Positions 1-9,047 of a DNA stretch of 42,346 nucleotides are shown here, piece by piece (position 1 is the first letter of the stretch; each line of letters opens with the position of its first letter). The notes below the pieces were generated by a model. The model was not told the DNA's origin and did not search any database. It saw only the letters and a program-made list of their open reading frames with translations. The stretch spans positions 1 through 42,346 of the forward strand of contig JAJPWX010000074.1 in the NCBI GenBank assembly GCA_021205755.1, given 5' to 3'. The DNA comes from Lachnospiraceae bacterium (GTDB lineage Bacteria; Bacillota; Clostridia; Lachnospirales; Lachnospiraceae). A program made the translations under genes and the position numbers.

Positions 1-180
1 AGAATCTTTTCAAGGTTGTCTCACTGTTCAGTTATCAAGGTTCTTTCTTATTTCTGTGTTGTTGGCTCATTTCTCAGGAGCAACTTTGATAGGATATCAC
101 ATGTTTTCCTGTTTGTCAACAACTTTTTTCAACTTTTTTCAGGTTTTTCTTTTTTCATTTTTCTGACAAAAGTCGAAACC
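1..180 (-). other. spacer resembling an rRNA-operon leader or ITS; no gene seen
   Basis: No gene is visible here. Read on the minus strand, the left edge contains GAACCTTGATAACTGAACAG followed by CCTTGAAAAGATTCT, which resembles the spacers that precede rRNA genes in clostridia. An rRNA gene on the minus strand may therefore lie just left of the window, with the two tRNA-Ser genes upstream of it. This rests on resemblance from memory only. The rest is T-rich. Confidence 0.3.
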
Positions 181-268
181 GGAGAAGGTGGGATTTGAAC
201 CCACGCACCGCTATTAACGATCTACTCCCTTTCCAGGGGAGCCCCTTCAGCCACTTGGGTACTTCTCC
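181..268 (-). tRNA. tRNA-Ser (anticodon GGA)
   Basis: The minus strand starts GGAGAAGTACCCAAGTGGCT and ends with the matching acceptor arm CTTCTCC. The T-loop GGTTCAAATCC is present. The anticodon arm CTCCC-CTGGAAA-GGGAG places GGA in the loop, reading UCC/UCU serine codons. The long variable arm (GATCGTTAATAGCGGTGC region) and 88-nt length are typical of class II tRNA-Ser. CCA is not encoded. Confidence 0.95.
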
Positions 269-325
269 ATAACAGCTAAATCTTAAATCCATCTTCTATT
301 GTAATGCTCATTCATCGCTGCTAAC

Positions 326-410
326 GGAGAGGGTGGGATTCGAACCCACGCGCCCTTGCGGACAAACGGTTTTCAAGACCGCCTCGTTATGACCACTTCG
401 ATACCTCTCC
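326..410 (-). tRNA. tRNA-Ser (anticodon TGA)
   Basis: The minus strand begins GGAGAGGTATCGAAGTGGTC and ends CCCTCTCC, closing a 7-bp acceptor stem. The T-loop GGTTCGAATCC is present. The anticodon loop CTTGAAA carries TGA for UCA codons. The variable arm (TTTGTCCGCAAGGGCGC) is long, as in class II tRNAs. It lies 57 bp upstream of tRNA-Ser(GGA) on the same strand, so the two may be co-transcribed. The 411-659 interval after it holds no recognisable gene. Confidence 0.95.
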
Positions 411-659
411 ATCTTTTCTGCAAACCAGTTATGGTCGATCACATAAGCCGGATGAAAAGGATCATCAACCGTACCGCGAATCCCATTCTTTTTCGCAGGC
501 GCCTGTTTCAGCGCAAGTGATATAATAACAGTTTTATAAAATCCTGTCAACCATTTTTTTCATTTTTTTGCAATTTTTGTTTTGCAATTTTCAAAGATGC
601 ATTTTCCCATATTCACTCATTGCTTTCTTTCCGCGAAATAACGTGCCAGGAAGACAGAG

Positions 660-1388
660 TCATTCTTTTCCCCTGTAATAGCCCGCCAGTGTTTCGGCCA
701 ACGCGAGGTCTTCCGGAGTCGTAATCTTTATATTATCATAAGAACCTTCAATCAGTTTTACCGGTATGTGCAAAATCGTCTCTGCTACCATTGCGTCATC
801 CGTAATTTTAACTGCACCCGTCTCCTGCTTTGACGATCTCTGTTCCCTGAGAATCAGCTCCTCATAAGCGCGTTTGATCAGAGAATAAGAAAAGGACTGC
901 GGAGTCTGTATCATCCACAGCTTTTCCCGCGGTAGGGTTTGTTCCACGTAGCCTTCCGCACTTCTCATCTTAATGGTATCCTTTACCGGCATTCCGACTA
1001 CACAAGCCGGACAATCAGCCAGGCCCTCGAAAATACGATTCAGCATGGCAGCGTCAATAAACGGCCGCGCCCCATCGTGAATCAGAACATAATCGCAATC
1101 CCCTGCCGTTTTGAGGCCCTCATATACCGAATGATAGCGTTCTTTTCCGCCGTGCGTGATCTTCTTTACTTTTGTAATTCCATACTTCTCCACATATTCT
1201 CTGCGGCATTGCTCCTCTTCTCCCTCGCCGCAAACCAGGACAATTTCCTCTATGCGCGGGCAGTTCTGAAACGTGTGAAGAGAATACCACAGCACGGGGC
1301 GATCCCCCAGCAGCAGATATTGCTTTTTTTTCGTGCTCTTCATACGGCTGCCGCTGCCGCCCGCGAGCACAATCGCGATATTTTTCAT
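660..1388 (-). CDS. ispD: 2-C-methyl-D-erythritol 4-phosphate cytidylyltransferase
   Basis: IspD transfers CMP from CTP to methylerythritol 4-phosphate, the third step of the non-mevalonate isoprenoid pathway in the cytosol. The 242-residue protein has the usual family length. The nucleotide-binding start LAGGSGSRM (8-16) is followed by a KKKQYL segment, with HDGARPF at 104-110, PVKDTIK at 134-140 and the C-terminal EGSYDNIKIT (214-223) typical of IspD. The ATG is preceded by GGAGG with a somewhat long spacer. It is the last gene of a minus-strand run after a MATE gene, 34 bp away. I see no IspF domain fused to it. Confidence 0.93.
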   Translation of the reverse strand: MKNIAIVLAGGSGSRMKSTKKKQYLLLGDRPVLWYSLHTFQNCPRIEEIVLVCGEGEEEQCRREYVEKYGITKVKKITHGGKERYHSVYEGLKTAGDCDYVLIHDGARPFIDAAMLNRIFEGLADCPACVVGMPVKDTIKMRSAEGYVEQTLPREKLWMIQTPQSFSYSLIKRAYEELILREQRSSKQETGAVKITDDAMVAETILHIPVKLIEGSYDNIKITTPEDLALAETLAGYYRGKE

Positions 1389-1422
1389 TCTCTTTTGTAA
1401 TCCTCCGATACCTTCTCTTATC

Positions 1423-2811
1423 TCAATTCACAGGTACCTGCTGATACCGCGCCACCAGCCTTCGCTTTACATAGAAATAACAGATCAGGTGTACGCTTTC
1501 TGTCACGATCCAGGATACCGGATAGGACAAATACAGTACAAACAGCGTATGATTCACAGCAAAAATGGTATAGATCCATATTACACGCAGCAGGCAGGAG
1601 CCAACCAGAGAAACAACCATCGGCAGCACAGACTCACCCATCCCTCTGAGTTCTCCGGAAATGACTTCCATGATCCCGCAGAGACAGTAAGTAACCGCGA
1701 TGACAGAAAGACGTGTCATCCCAAATGCGATGGCCTCCTGGTTGCCGGGAAGATAAATTCCCAAAAGCAGGTTGCCCATGCGGTATACCACCTGGCCAAG
1801 CACCAGACCGGTAACGGTCACCATCAGGAAACAGTGTAAAAACACCTTTCCAATCCGGTCGAATTTGCGTGCGCCGACATTCTGGCTCGTAAACGTCTGA
1901 GCAGCCTGATAGAAGGAATTCATCGCCATATAGATAAACCCTTCTATATTTCCCGCCGCGGAATTTCCCGCCACAGCAATCTCACCAAAACCATTGACCG
2001 AAGACTGAATCAATACGTTGGAAAGAGAAAACACGGTTGACTGCAGCCCTGCCGGCAGACCTACCCGAAGGATGCGAAGCAGCTTCGGCTTTGACACACG
2101 GATTTTCTTCAGTTCCAGATTCATCTCCGGCTCCAGACGCATCAGACTGCGTACGACCAACGCGGCAGATATCGTCTGCGAAACCACTGTCGCGATCGCC
2201 ACACCAGCCACATCCAGGTGAAACACTGCCACCAGAATCACATTCAGGACAATATTAATCAATCCGGCGATGACCAGATAATAAAGCGGCCGTCTGGTAT
2301 CTCCCAGAGACCGGAGGATCGCGCTTCCGAAATTGTACACTGCCATCGAAGGCACTCCCACAAAGTAAATCCGTAAATACAGCTCCGAGAGGCTGATAAT
2401 CGTCTCCGGTGTCGCCATCAGGCGCAAAAGCAGCGGGCTCAGAACAATTCCCACTATACCAGTCACAACTCCGCCAGCCAGGCTGATTGCAATCGACGTG
2501 TGAATTGTTTCTTTGACCTGATCCTTCTCGCCAGCACCATAAAAGAAAGCCGTTGCCACGCCAGAGCCAACGGACAGGCCTACCAGCAGGTTCACAATCA
2601 GATTAATCAGCGCGCCGTTCGAGCCAACCGCTGCCAGCGAGTTGCTGCCCGCAAGTCTCCCTACCACAATAATATCCGCAGCATTAAAAAGCAGCTGCAA
2701 GATACCGGCCAGCATGACCGGAAGAGTAAAAATCAGCAGTTTCCCCGTCAGGGGACCCTGCGTCATGTCCATCGTCTGCTGATGTATCCTATTCTTTTTT
2801 AAAGCTTCCAC
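1423..2811 (-). CDS. MATE-family multidrug/toxin exporter
   Basis: This is an inner-membrane antiporter of the MATE family, expected to export cationic or organic compounds using a Na+ or H+ gradient. About 12 hydrophobic segments occupy the whole protein, and the N-terminal GPLTGKLLIFTLPVMLAGILQ with NAADIIVVGRLAG is the family's first repeat. An upstream in-frame GTG at 2820 touches the GGAGG and is too close to be used. The next in-frame GTG, at 2811, has a 9-nt spacer and is preferred, giving 462 residues. The substrate is unknown. It is unrelated in sequence context to the second MATE gene at 31,198-32,562, which lies in the mobile cargo. Confidence 0.85.
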   Translation of the reverse strand: MEALKKNRIHQQTMDMTQGPLTGKLLIFTLPVMLAGILQLLFNAADIIVVGRLAGSNSLAAVGSNGALINLIVNLLVGLSVGSGVATAFFYGAGEKDQVKETIHTSIAISLAGGVVTGIVGIVLSPLLLRLMATPETIISLSELYLRIYFVGVPSMAVYNFGSAILRSLGDTRRPLYYLVIAGLINIVLNVILVAVFHLDVAGVAIATVVSQTISAALVVRSLMRLEPEMNLELKKIRVSKPKLLRILRVGLPAGLQSTVFSLSNVLIQSSVNGFGEIAVAGNSAAGNIEGFIYMAMNSFYQAAQTFTSQNVGARKFDRIGKVFLHCFLMVTVTGLVLGQVVYRMGNLLLGIYLPGNQEAIAFGMTRLSVIAVTYCLCGIMEVISGELRGMGESVLPMVVSLVGSCLLRVIWIYTIFAVNHTLFVLYLSYPVSWIVTESVHLICYFYVKRRLVARYQQVPVN

Positions 2812-2912
2812 ACAACTCACCCTCCACTTTTATCTCACACTTTTCGCCATTTCAATTTCATACAATTTTTCACGTTCCAAACGCCAGGATATCCTGTCTC
2901 TTCTGTTCTCAG

Positions 2913-3980
2913 TCATCTGGCAGCCTCTCCCGGATAGCGTTCCCCCAGCTTCAGGTTTGGCACCGCGTTCAGATCCAGCCCATGCCGGACGCCGCGAATA
3001 TATTCATAATAAGCCGCCGCCCCAATCATCGCCGCGTTATCCGTACAGAAAATCGGCGACGGGCGATAAAAGCGGATTCCTCTCTTCTCGCAGGCCGCTT
3101 CTGCCGCAGTGCGCAGAGCGGTATTAGAAGCCACGCCTCCTGCCAGGGCAAACTTATCCAGGCCAGATTCCTGCACGGCGTGCATGGCATGCTCCACAAG
3201 CACGTCAACCACCGCTTTCTGAAAAGAAGCCGCCACATCCGCTTCCACAATCGGTTCGCCTTTCATTTTGCACCCATTCAGGTAATTCAAAACCGCTGAC
3301 TTCAGGCCGCTGAAACTAAAATCATAGGGCGCATCCGCAATCTTTGCTTTCGGAAACGCAATCGCATCCGGATCCCCCTCCTTCGCGAGGCGGTCAATTT
3401 TCGGACCTCCGGGATAGCCCAGGCCAATCGCACGCGCTACCTTATCAAACGCTTCTCCTGCCGCATCATCCCTGGTACGGCCAAGGATCTCATACTCGCC
3501 GTAATCCTTTACGCGAACGAGATGGGTATGCCCGCCTGATACCACAAGGCAGATAAATGGTGGTTCAAGGTCTTTGTTTTCAATATAATTGGCCGAAATA
3601 TGGCCTTCAATGTGATGGACGCCTACCAATGGAAGATGCTTTGCGTAGCTGATCGCTTTCGCCTCAGCCACTCCAACGAGAAGCGCACCAACAAGGCCGG
3701 GGCCATAGGTCACCGCAATCGCATCCATATCATCCAGCGTCATCTTTGCCTCAGACAAAGCCTCTTCAATCACCTGATTGATCTTTTCGATATGCTTGCG
3801 TGACGCAATCTCCGGCACCACGCCTCCATAAAGCTTATGCAGATCAATCTGCGACGAAATCACATTTGAAAGCACCTCCCGCCCATTTTTTACAACAGAA
3901 GCGGCAGTCTCATCACAGGAACTCTCGATCGCAAGAATTGTAATCTCTTTCTTCTCCATACCATCAATCTCTGTATTCAT
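2913..3980 (-). CDS. tsaD: tRNA N6-threonylcarbamoyladenosine transferase TsaD
   Basis: TsaD transfers the threonylcarbamoyl group to A37 of ANN-decoding tRNAs, working with TsaB and TsaE, which are encoded at 5,871-7,012. The ASKHA fold is evident: [11 protein letters not shown] at the N-terminus, the metal-binding [15 protein letters not shown], the [13 protein letters not shown] segment, FSFSGLK and CTDNAAMIG. Several starts are possible. The ATG at 3,980 is chosen because GGAGAGT lies 8 nt upstream, giving 355 residues; the frame stays open to 4,076 without a better site. No tsaC/ywlC is in the window. Confidence 0.95.
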   Translation of the reverse strand: MNTEIDGMEKKEITILAIESSCDETAASVVKNGREVLSNVISSQIDLHKLYGGVVPEIASRKHIEKINQVIEEALSEAKMTLDDMDAIAVTYGPGLVGALLVGVAEAKAISYAKHLPLVGVHHIEGHISANYIENKDLEPPFICLVVSGGHTHLVRVKDYGEYEILGRTRDDAAGEAFDKVARAIGLGYPGGPKIDRLAKEGDPDAIAFPKAKIADAPYDFSFSGLKSAVLNYLNGCKMKGEPIVEADVAASFQKAVVDVLVEHAMHAVQESGLDKFALAGGVASNTALRTAAEAACEKRGIRFYRPSPIFCTDNAAMIGAAAYYEYIRGVRHGLDLNAVPNLKLGERYPGEAAR

Positions 3981-4087
3981 TCTCATACTCTCCAAACGTA
4001 TCCAATGCCTGAACAGAAATACCGTTGCCGTATTCCCGCTTTTTTGATTCCACAAATTCTGAAAATTTTTCCGCAATTCAGGAGCAC

Positions 4088-4999
4088 TTATTCATCCGGA
4101 AAATCCAGCTCTACGCTCTTTCCATCCTTGCCCGGGTACGCATTCGGAAAGATTTTGCGCACCTGCTCCATGTAGTCCTCCGGCCGCACAAGAGACGGAC
4201 TGTAATGCGTCAGCCACATTTCCTTTGGCTGGGCGCGGTGAGCCAGCCGCGCAGCCTCGGTAAATGTCATATGCTTATGCTCCACCGCTTTCGCGTCCTT
4301 GTCCGCCTCGCCGTACATTCCCTCACAGATAAACAAGTCCGCCCCTGCAGCGTGCTTTACAATAGAGTCCGTCGGCCGGGTATCCGTCGAATACGTCAGC
4401 TTAATCCCGCGGCGCGCAGGCCCCAGAACATCCTCCGGGCGATACACACGCCCATCTTCCTCGATGACTTCCCCTTTTTGCAGCCGACTCCAGTATTTCA
4501 TCGGGATCTCAGCCGTTTTTGCCCGCTCCACATCAAAACGGCCGGCGCGGAGAATCTCCAGACTGTATCCATAGCAGAGGACATTGTGATTCACACGAAA
4601 CGCAGTAATCCGATATCCGTTTTCCTCAAATACCTGCTCCGTCCCCTGTATCTCCTTATATATAATAGGAAAAGGCAGTTCAGGCGCAACCACACGCAGT
4701 GCATTCACGACACGTTCCAGTCCCTTCGGACCAATCAGGGTCAGCGGCTCCGTACGTTCCGCGTTCCCCATCGTCAGCAAAAGCCCGGGAAGCCCGCTGA
4801 TATGATCCCCGTGGTAATGAGTAAAGCAGATCGTATCGATCGGCTTAAAGCTCCAGCCCTTTTCCCGAACTGCAATCTGCGTCCCCTCTCCACAGTCAAT
4901 CAGCAGGTTGCTTCCATTGTACCGCGTCATCAGGGACGTCAGCCATCGATAAGGAAGCGGCATCATCCCACCGCTTCCCAGCAGACATACATCCAGCAT
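4088..4999 (-). CDS. rnz: ribonuclease Z (tRNA 3' endonuclease)
   Basis: RNase Z removes 3' trailers from tRNA precursors. This matters for tRNAs without encoded CCA, such as the two serine tRNAs in this window. The metallo-beta-lactamase signature HYHGDH is at 61-66, followed by further metal ligands in FRVNHN, YSTDTRP and the C-terminal LTHYSPS. The exosite arm is visible between about 150 and 190. The 303-residue length fits the short bacterial form. It sits between tsaD and a small zinc-finger gene, all on the minus strand, in a cluster devoted to tRNA maturation. Confidence 0.93.
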   Translation of the reverse strand: MLDVCLLGSGGMMPLPYRWLTSLMTRYNGSNLLIDCGEGTQIAVREKGWSFKPIDTICFTHYHGDHISGLPGLLLTMGNAERTEPLTLIGPKGLERVVNALRVVAPELPFPIIYKEIQGTEQVFEENGYRITAFRVNHNVLCYGYSLEILRAGRFDVERAKTAEIPMKYWSRLQKGEVIEEDGRVYRPEDVLGPARRGIKLTYSTDTRPTDSIVKHAAGADLFICEGMYGEADKDAKAVEHKHMTFTEAARLAHRAQPKEMWLTHYSPSLVRPEDYMEQVRKIFPNAYPGKDGKSVELDFPDE

Positions 5000-5021
5000 T
5001 TTCCCCCTCCTAACGTATTCT

Positions 5022-5237
5022 CTACAAATATTCCTCTATTTCTACCGGCAGGACAAACTTCCTAACCATCTCATCATAGCATGCTTCGCAAAGGCAGAAA
5101 AAATGGCGTTCCCCGTCTTTTTTCGAAAAATAACCCCATTCCTGTCTGCCCTCAAAAAAGCCCTCCTGGTATATGCCATTCTCTATTTCAAACGTTTTCC
5201 CGCAACCATTGCAGCGCAATTTCTTCTGTTCGCTCAT
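5022..5237 (-). CDS. small zinc-ribbon-like protein of unknown function
   Basis: This 71-residue protein is not assigned to a known pathway. Cysteines at C9 and C12 (CNGC), then C48, C50 and C53 (FFCLCEAC), suggest a single structural zinc site. The start at 5,237 is chosen because AGGAGG lies 7 nt upstream; the longer frame to 5,258 would place that RBS inside the gene. It is 22 bp upstream of rnz on the same strand and probably co-transcribed with it. It could be a nucleic-acid- or protein-binding accessory, but nothing in the sequence decides this. The 160 bp upstream hold no other gene. Confidence 0.6.
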   Translation of the reverse strand: MSEQKKLRCNGCGKTFEIENGIYQEGFFEGRQEWGYFSKKDGERHFFCLCEACYDEMVRKFVLPVEIEEYL

Positions 5238-5418
5238 CCGGAATCCTCCTTCTGTCATTCATAGCTCTCATGCACTAGAACCTCGTCTCCAAATCATCTC
5301 GACTTCATATTTGCTTGAATTTCCATCTGCCTCGTTGTCATCAGTCGTCACAGCCGATGTCGACGCTTTTACAGTATAATGCGTCCCGTGCCCGCCAGCT
5401 ACCGGAAATCACTGGGAT

Positions 5419-5874
5419 TCAATCCGGCTCCGACGTCCACATAATCACTGCGTCTTCGTCCGGCTTTCTGTAAAAATTTCTGCGAATGCCCGCAGATACA
5501 AATCCAAGTTTTTCATAAAGACGAATGGCCCGGGCATTGCCCTTTCGCACTTCAAGCGTAAAACGCCGGATCCCGCGTTTTCTGCCCATTTCCATCAGGT
5601 GCGAGAGCATGGCATATCCAAATCCCCTGCCGCGAGCCTCCTCCCGTACAGCAACATTCAGTATCTCTGCCTCTTCGAAGCTCCGCAGCAGACCGCAATA
5701 TCCCACGATCTGATCTGAATCCCCTTCTCTCGCGACCAGATATACCGAGCATCCCTGTTCCAGGGCGGTGCGAAAGCCGTTCTCACTCCACGGCTCCGAA
5801 AAACACGTCCGTTCAATGGCCGCCACTTCCGGAATATCCCCGAACCGCATCTCACTGATCTGAAGTTCACTCAT
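5419..5874 (-). CDS. rimI: ribosomal protein S18-alanine N-acetyltransferase
   Basis: RimI acetylates the N-terminal alanine of ribosomal protein S18, and relatives acetylate other N-termini. The 151-residue GNAT protein has the acetyl-CoA loop RGRGFG in the VREEARGRGFGYAML segment, and the C-terminal ARAIRLYEKLGFVSAGIRRNFY typical of RimI. Its ATG overlaps the tsaB stop by 4 bp (ATGA), so translation is probably coupled. The tsaB-rimI neighbourhood is common in Bacillota, which supports this assignment over a generic GNAT. Confidence 0.9.
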   Translation of the reverse strand: MSELQISEMRFGDIPEVAAIERTCFSEPWSENGFRTALEQGCSVYLVAREGDSDQIVGYCGLLRSFEEAEILNVAVREEARGRGFGYAMLSHLMEMGRKRGIRRFTLEVRKGNARAIRLYEKLGFVSAGIRRNFYRKPDEDAVIMWTSEPD

Positions 5875-6581
5875 AATTCCCTCTGAAGGCGCTCTGCCCG
5901 CTCGCGCTCCGCCTGCGACAGCCGCAGATACTCCGGCGTATGCTCTGCTGCTGTCTGTGTTTTTCCTTCTTTATAATATTGCATGGCAAGCACTGCCACA
6001 GAGGAAGCCCTCTGACGATTCAGATGTGCGGGCGCAAACTGATACGGAACTTTCATCCGCTCCCGAATCTGTTCCCGATATACCGGCACACCGTCCCCAA
6101 GGAAAATCACCCCGCTGCCGTCCTGATTCAGCTCGTCCACAAGCTCTGTGACCGCCATCGGTTCCTGCGCCCGTTTTGTGACAAACTCTTCTCCCCGGAA
6201 GGAATAAATGCCTGTATAAACCTGGCTTCTGCGGGCATCCATCATCGGACAGATATTCTTTTCACAGCCGTATAAATTCCACGCAAGGGCGTCCACCGTC
6301 GGCACCGAGACAAGCGGCTTATCCAGCGCCAGCCCCAGGCCTTTTGCCGTCGCAGAGCCGATGCGCAGGCCGGTAAAGGAACCCGGTCCTCCCGCCACAG
6401 CAATCGCGTCCACGGACTGCAAATCCAGTTCAATCATCTTTGCCACCTCATCCAGCATCGGAAGAAGTGTCTGTGAATGTGTCTTCTTATAATTAACCGT
6501 ATACTCCGCCAGCAAGGTGTCGTCCTCAGCCACCGCCACGGAAGCCACCAGCCCAGAGCATTCCAGTGCCAAAATTTTCAT
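5871..6581 (-). CDS. tsaB: t6A biosynthesis dimerization protein TsaB
   Basis: TsaB is an inactive ASKHA paralogue of TsaD that forms a heterodimer with it and is needed for threonylcarbamoylation of tRNA A37. The start MKILALECSGLVASVAV and the segment VAGGPGSFTGLRIG, with GLGLALDKPLVSVPTVDALA following, are diagnostic. The length of 236 residues is typical. It overlaps tsaE upstream and rimI downstream by 4 bp each, forming a tight three-gene unit. Confidence 0.94.
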   Translation of the reverse strand: MKILALECSGLVASVAVAEDDTLLAEYTVNYKKTHSQTLLPMLDEVAKMIELDLQSVDAIAVAGGPGSFTGLRIGSATAKGLGLALDKPLVSVPTVDALAWNLYGCEKNICPMMDARRSQVYTGIYSFRGEEFVTKRAQEPMAVTELVDELNQDGSGVIFLGDGVPVYREQIRERMKVPYQFAPAHLNRQRASSVAVLAMQYYKEGKTQTAAEHTPEYLRLSQAERERAERLQREL

Positions 6582-7012
6582 ATTTGCTCTCTTTCTCTCA
6601 TCGTAATCCTTCGATAATCGAACCCCCGCTCCAGATCCTTCTCAATCGAGATAAAAACTGTCTGCGGCGGCAAAAGCTCCTCAATCAGATTCGCCCACTC
6701 GATCAGGCAGACGCCGTTTCCATAAAAATAATCCTCATACCCGATCTCATCCATCTCTTCGATGTCCCCGATCCGATATACATCAAAATGGTAAAGCGGC
6801 AAACGACCTTCCTCATAGATCTGTACGATGGTAAACGTCGGACTGCTGACCGCCTCTGTAATCCCAAGTCCTTCCGCCAGCCCCTTGGTTAAAATGGTCT
6901 TTCCCACGCCCAGATCGCCCTCCAGGGCAAAAATCTGACCTGGAACAGCTTTTTCTCCAAGATGACGGCCGACAAGAAATGTCTCCTGCTCCGAATTTGT
7001 CTCTATTGTCAT
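6578..7012 (-). CDS. tsaE: t6A biosynthesis ATPase TsaE
   Basis: TsaE is the P-loop ATPase that turns over the TsaB-TsaD complex during t6A synthesis. The Walker A sequence GDLGVGKT is at 32-39, followed by SSPTFTIVQIYEEG and the YHFDVYRI segment that carries conserved residues of this family. The length of 144 residues is normal. It heads the tsaE-tsaB-rimI unit, and its TAA-free junction with tsaB is a 4-bp overlap. Confidence 0.94.
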   Translation of the reverse strand: MTIETNSEQETFLVGRHLGEKAVPGQIFALEGDLGVGKTILTKGLAEGLGITEAVSSPTFTIVQIYEEGRLPLYHFDVYRIGDIEEMDEIGYEDYFYGNGVCLIEWANLIEELLPPQTVFISIEKDLERGFDYRRITMREREQI

Positions 7013-7071
7013 CTAAGTTCTCCTACTCCGGTCAAACCGAAAGCACAATACTGTGAGTAACAGCCAGGCTA

Positions 7072-7698
7072 TTAGCCATGTCTTTCCTGCAGAAACGCAA
7101 ACGGCTCCTCATCTGCAAGAAAATGCTGCAGCATATAGGCAGCTATGATTGCCACTCGCTCTTCCCGCAGGATTCTGCGCACTTCGTCCCGATCCGCGAG
7201 AACCACCTCAATCTCCTCCGAGATCTCCTGCATATCCGCACGAATCTCTCCGTCCGCGTACCCGTACACCGTCGCGCAGCACTCATCCGTCATTCCAATT
7301 GTTGTATAATAAGGCTTTTCATAAATTGTGTCAACCGGAATCGGCTGCAGTGTCAGCCCGGTCTCTTCCCGCATCTCGCGCACTGCGGCAGAATGGTACT
7401 CCTCTCCCGCTTCAATCAGGCCGGCCGGAAACTCATAGATATAATTATCAATGGTATAGCGATACTGGCGAATCAAAACTACGCGGTCTCGCTTCTCGCC
7501 ATACAGGCTGTATATGATCACCCCGTCCGGTGACTGTTTTTTCGTAGAAAGCTCCAGATCCTCCGCACACTTTGCCCTGGAGGATACATAATACTTCCCG
7601 GCATGCCCTTTGCTGTTCTCCACATCCAGCTCATAGAGATTGACGTACGGATTTCCCGTCGTCCTTTGAATGCTCCTGATTTTGCCCATTTTCCCCAC
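7072..7698 (-). CDS. NUDIX hydrolase, ADP-ribose pyrophosphatase-like
   Basis: The protein probably cleaves ADP-ribose or a related nucleoside diphosphate derivative. The Nudix box G-x5-E-x7-REMREETG-L is complete at 93-115, and the preceding YIYEFPAGLIEAGEE matches ADP-ribose pyrophosphatases more than MutT. The length is 208 residues. The start is uncertain: a GTG at 7,698 and an ATG three codons later are both near an AAGGCGG sequence. It is 59 bp upstream of tsaE on the same strand. Substrate assignment is by family only. Confidence 0.8.
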   Translation of the reverse strand: MGKMGKIRSIQRTTGNPYVNLYELDVENSKGHAGKYYVSSRAKCAEDLELSTKKQSPDGVIIYSLYGEKRDRVVLIRQYRYTIDNYIYEFPAGLIEAGEEYHSAAVREMREETGLTLQPIPVDTIYEKPYYTTIGMTDECCATVYGYADGEIRADMQEISEEIEVVLADRDEVRRILREERVAIIAAYMLQHFLADEEPFAFLQERHG

Positions 7699-7768
7699 GC
7701 ACCCGCCTTTCTATCTTTGAGCGTACTTATCATACCACAGAAAACAGATAAATCAACTGAAAAAGTAC

Positions 7769-7797
7769 TTGATATTTATCTGACAATGCGCTATCAT
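7769..7797 (+). promoter_or_regulatory. promoter of the FMN riboswitch-ribU transcript
   Basis: A -35 TTGATA (7769-7774) and a -10 TATCAT (7792-7797) are separated by exactly 17 bp. Transcription would start about 12 bp before the riboswitch P1 stem. It points away from the divergent NUDIX gene. Confidence 0.6.
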
Positions 7798-7813
7798 AGA
7801 CACCAGTTTAAGA

Positions 7814-7953
7814 TTGGTTCTTCGGGGCGGGGTGACATGACAAATATGAATTCCCCACCGGCGGTATAGTCCGCGACCCGCGAAAGCGGCTGATCCGGTG
7901 ACGTCTGACGACGAATTCCGGAACCGACAGTATAGTCTGGATGAGAGAAGAAT
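7814..7953 (+). ncRNA. FMN riboswitch (RFN element)
   Basis: The conserved RFN core is complete: TTCTTCGGGGCGGGGTG, ATTCCCCACCGGCGGTA, AGTCCGCGA, a GCGGCTGATCCGGTG segment, AATTCCGGAACCGACAGTAT and the closing GGATGAGAGAAG. The outer P1 stem pairs GTTCTTC with GAAGAAT. FMN binding is known to reduce expression of downstream riboflavin genes. Here the target is a riboflavin transporter, and a terminator hairpin follows at 7989-8020. Confidence 0.95.
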
Positions 7954-7988
7954 GCAGCACGGTTTTCATAATCGTGAGATTCTGCCGC

Positions 7989-8020
7989 GGAGATTTCCTG
8001 ATAGGATATCTCCTTTTTTT
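7989..8020 (+). terminator. rho-independent terminator controlled by the FMN riboswitch
   Basis: GGAGAT-T-TCCT pairs with AGGA-T-ATCTCC across a 3-nt loop and is followed by seven T residues. It lies between the riboswitch and ribU, so it is the expected expression platform: FMN bound means termination. Confidence 0.85.
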
Positions 8021-8122
8021 GTAGCAATACAGAACAGCATCGAAATGATAACAAAACCATCTGCACCAGGAAGAGCCTTTTCCTTAAATGAACATTTCTA
8101 TTTAAGAAAAGGAGAACAAAAC

Positions 8123-8890
8123 ATGGGAACAGGATTATTACAGACCGTTTCAGAAAACCTGCAGTTTGTCGCGGTGTGCGCTGTTGTGATCGCGGCGATT
8201 ATCGGCGTGTCATATGGGCTGGAAGCCACTGTGCTGAAAAAAAACATCGCACAGGTAGGAAAAACCAGGTACATCACCATCTGCGGTATGCTTGGCGCGA
8301 TTGCCATGATACTGCACATCCTGGATTTTCCGCTGGTTGCCATCGCACCGAACTTCTATAAACTGGACTTCAGTGAGATTCCGGTGATGATCGGAGCCTT
8401 CTGCTTAGGACCGGTCGGCGGCGTTGTCATCGAGCTGGTGAAAATTCTTCTGAAGCTGATCATCAAGGGAACCTCCACCGCTTTCGTCGGCGATCTGGCG
8501 AATTTTGTAGTCGGCTGCTCGTTCGTTGTTCCGGCAGCAGTCATTTATCATCTGAAAAAAACGCGTACGATGGCCATCATCGGTCTCGTAGTCGGCACCG
8601 TAGTACTCGTGGTATTCGGCACAATGTTTAACGCGATCTACCTGCTTCCGGCTTTCGCCTCTCTCTACGGGATGCCCCTGGACAGCATCATCTCCATGGG
8701 TACCGCAGTCAATGGCGCCGTAACAAACGTGACGACCTTTGTCATCTTCTGCGTCGGACCGCTGAACCTGATCAAGGGAATCTGTATTTCCGTGCCGACC
8801 ATGCTGCTCTATAAGCGCATCAGTGTGGTTCTGCGCACCGCGAGCTCTGACTCCTATGCGGCCGGGAAAAACCGCCAGCCGCAAGGCTGA
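8123..8890 (+). CDS. ribU: ECF-type riboflavin transporter substrate-binding subunit RibU
   Basis: RibU is the membrane S-component that binds riboflavin and works with a shared ECF energizing module, which is not encoded here. Six or more hydrophobic segments cover the protein, and the segment NFYKLDFSEIPVMIGAFCLGPVGGVVIELVK is typical of the family. The ATG at 8,123 follows AAGGAGAACAAAAC. The upstream frame is open to 7,898 but would run through the riboswitch. At 255 residues it has an extra N-terminal membrane segment (about 14-34) compared with the shortest RibU proteins. The FMN riboswitch upstream supports riboflavin as ligand. Confidence 0.92.
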   Translation: MGTGLLQTVSENLQFVAVCAVVIAAIIGVSYGLEATVLKKNIAQVGKTRYITICGMLGAIAMILHILDFPLVAIAPNFYKLDFSEIPVMIGAFCLGPVGGVVIELVKILLKLIIKGTSTAFVGDLANFVVGCSFVVPAAVIYHLKKTRTMAIIGLVVGTVVLVVFGTMFNAIYLLPAFASLYGMPLDSIISMGTAVNGAVTNVTTFVIFCVGPLNLIKGICISVPTMLLYKRISVVLRTASSDSYAAGKNRQPQG

Positions 8891-8974
8891 TTCTGGTTTT
8901 CACGTCCATACAAAACATGCGCTTTCACTGGCACGGCATATACATCTCTGAGAGGGAATTGTCCTGTCAAGAGC

Positions 8975-9013
8975 AAAAAACAGGTCTTCGCATCAAGCGG
9001 AAGACCTGTTTTT
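8975..9013. terminator. bidirectional terminator between convergent genes
   Basis: The hairpin arms ACAGGTCTTC and GAAGACCTGT are flanked by A6 on the left and T5 on the right, so it can act on both strands. It separates ribU (+) from the dehydrogenase gene (-). Confidence 0.8.
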
Positions 9014-9047
9014 GTCTGTAAAGGTATGAAACTGTTCCCGGTTTTTC

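Noticed and set aside
4025-5065. A 346-codon open frame on the plus strand.
   Set aside because: It lies opposite rnz and shows no family motif; the minus-strand gene explains the sequence fully.
7814-8020. FMN riboswitch and terminator as a novel regulatory RNA.
   Set aside because: It is a standard RFN element with an ordinary expression platform before a riboflavin transporter.
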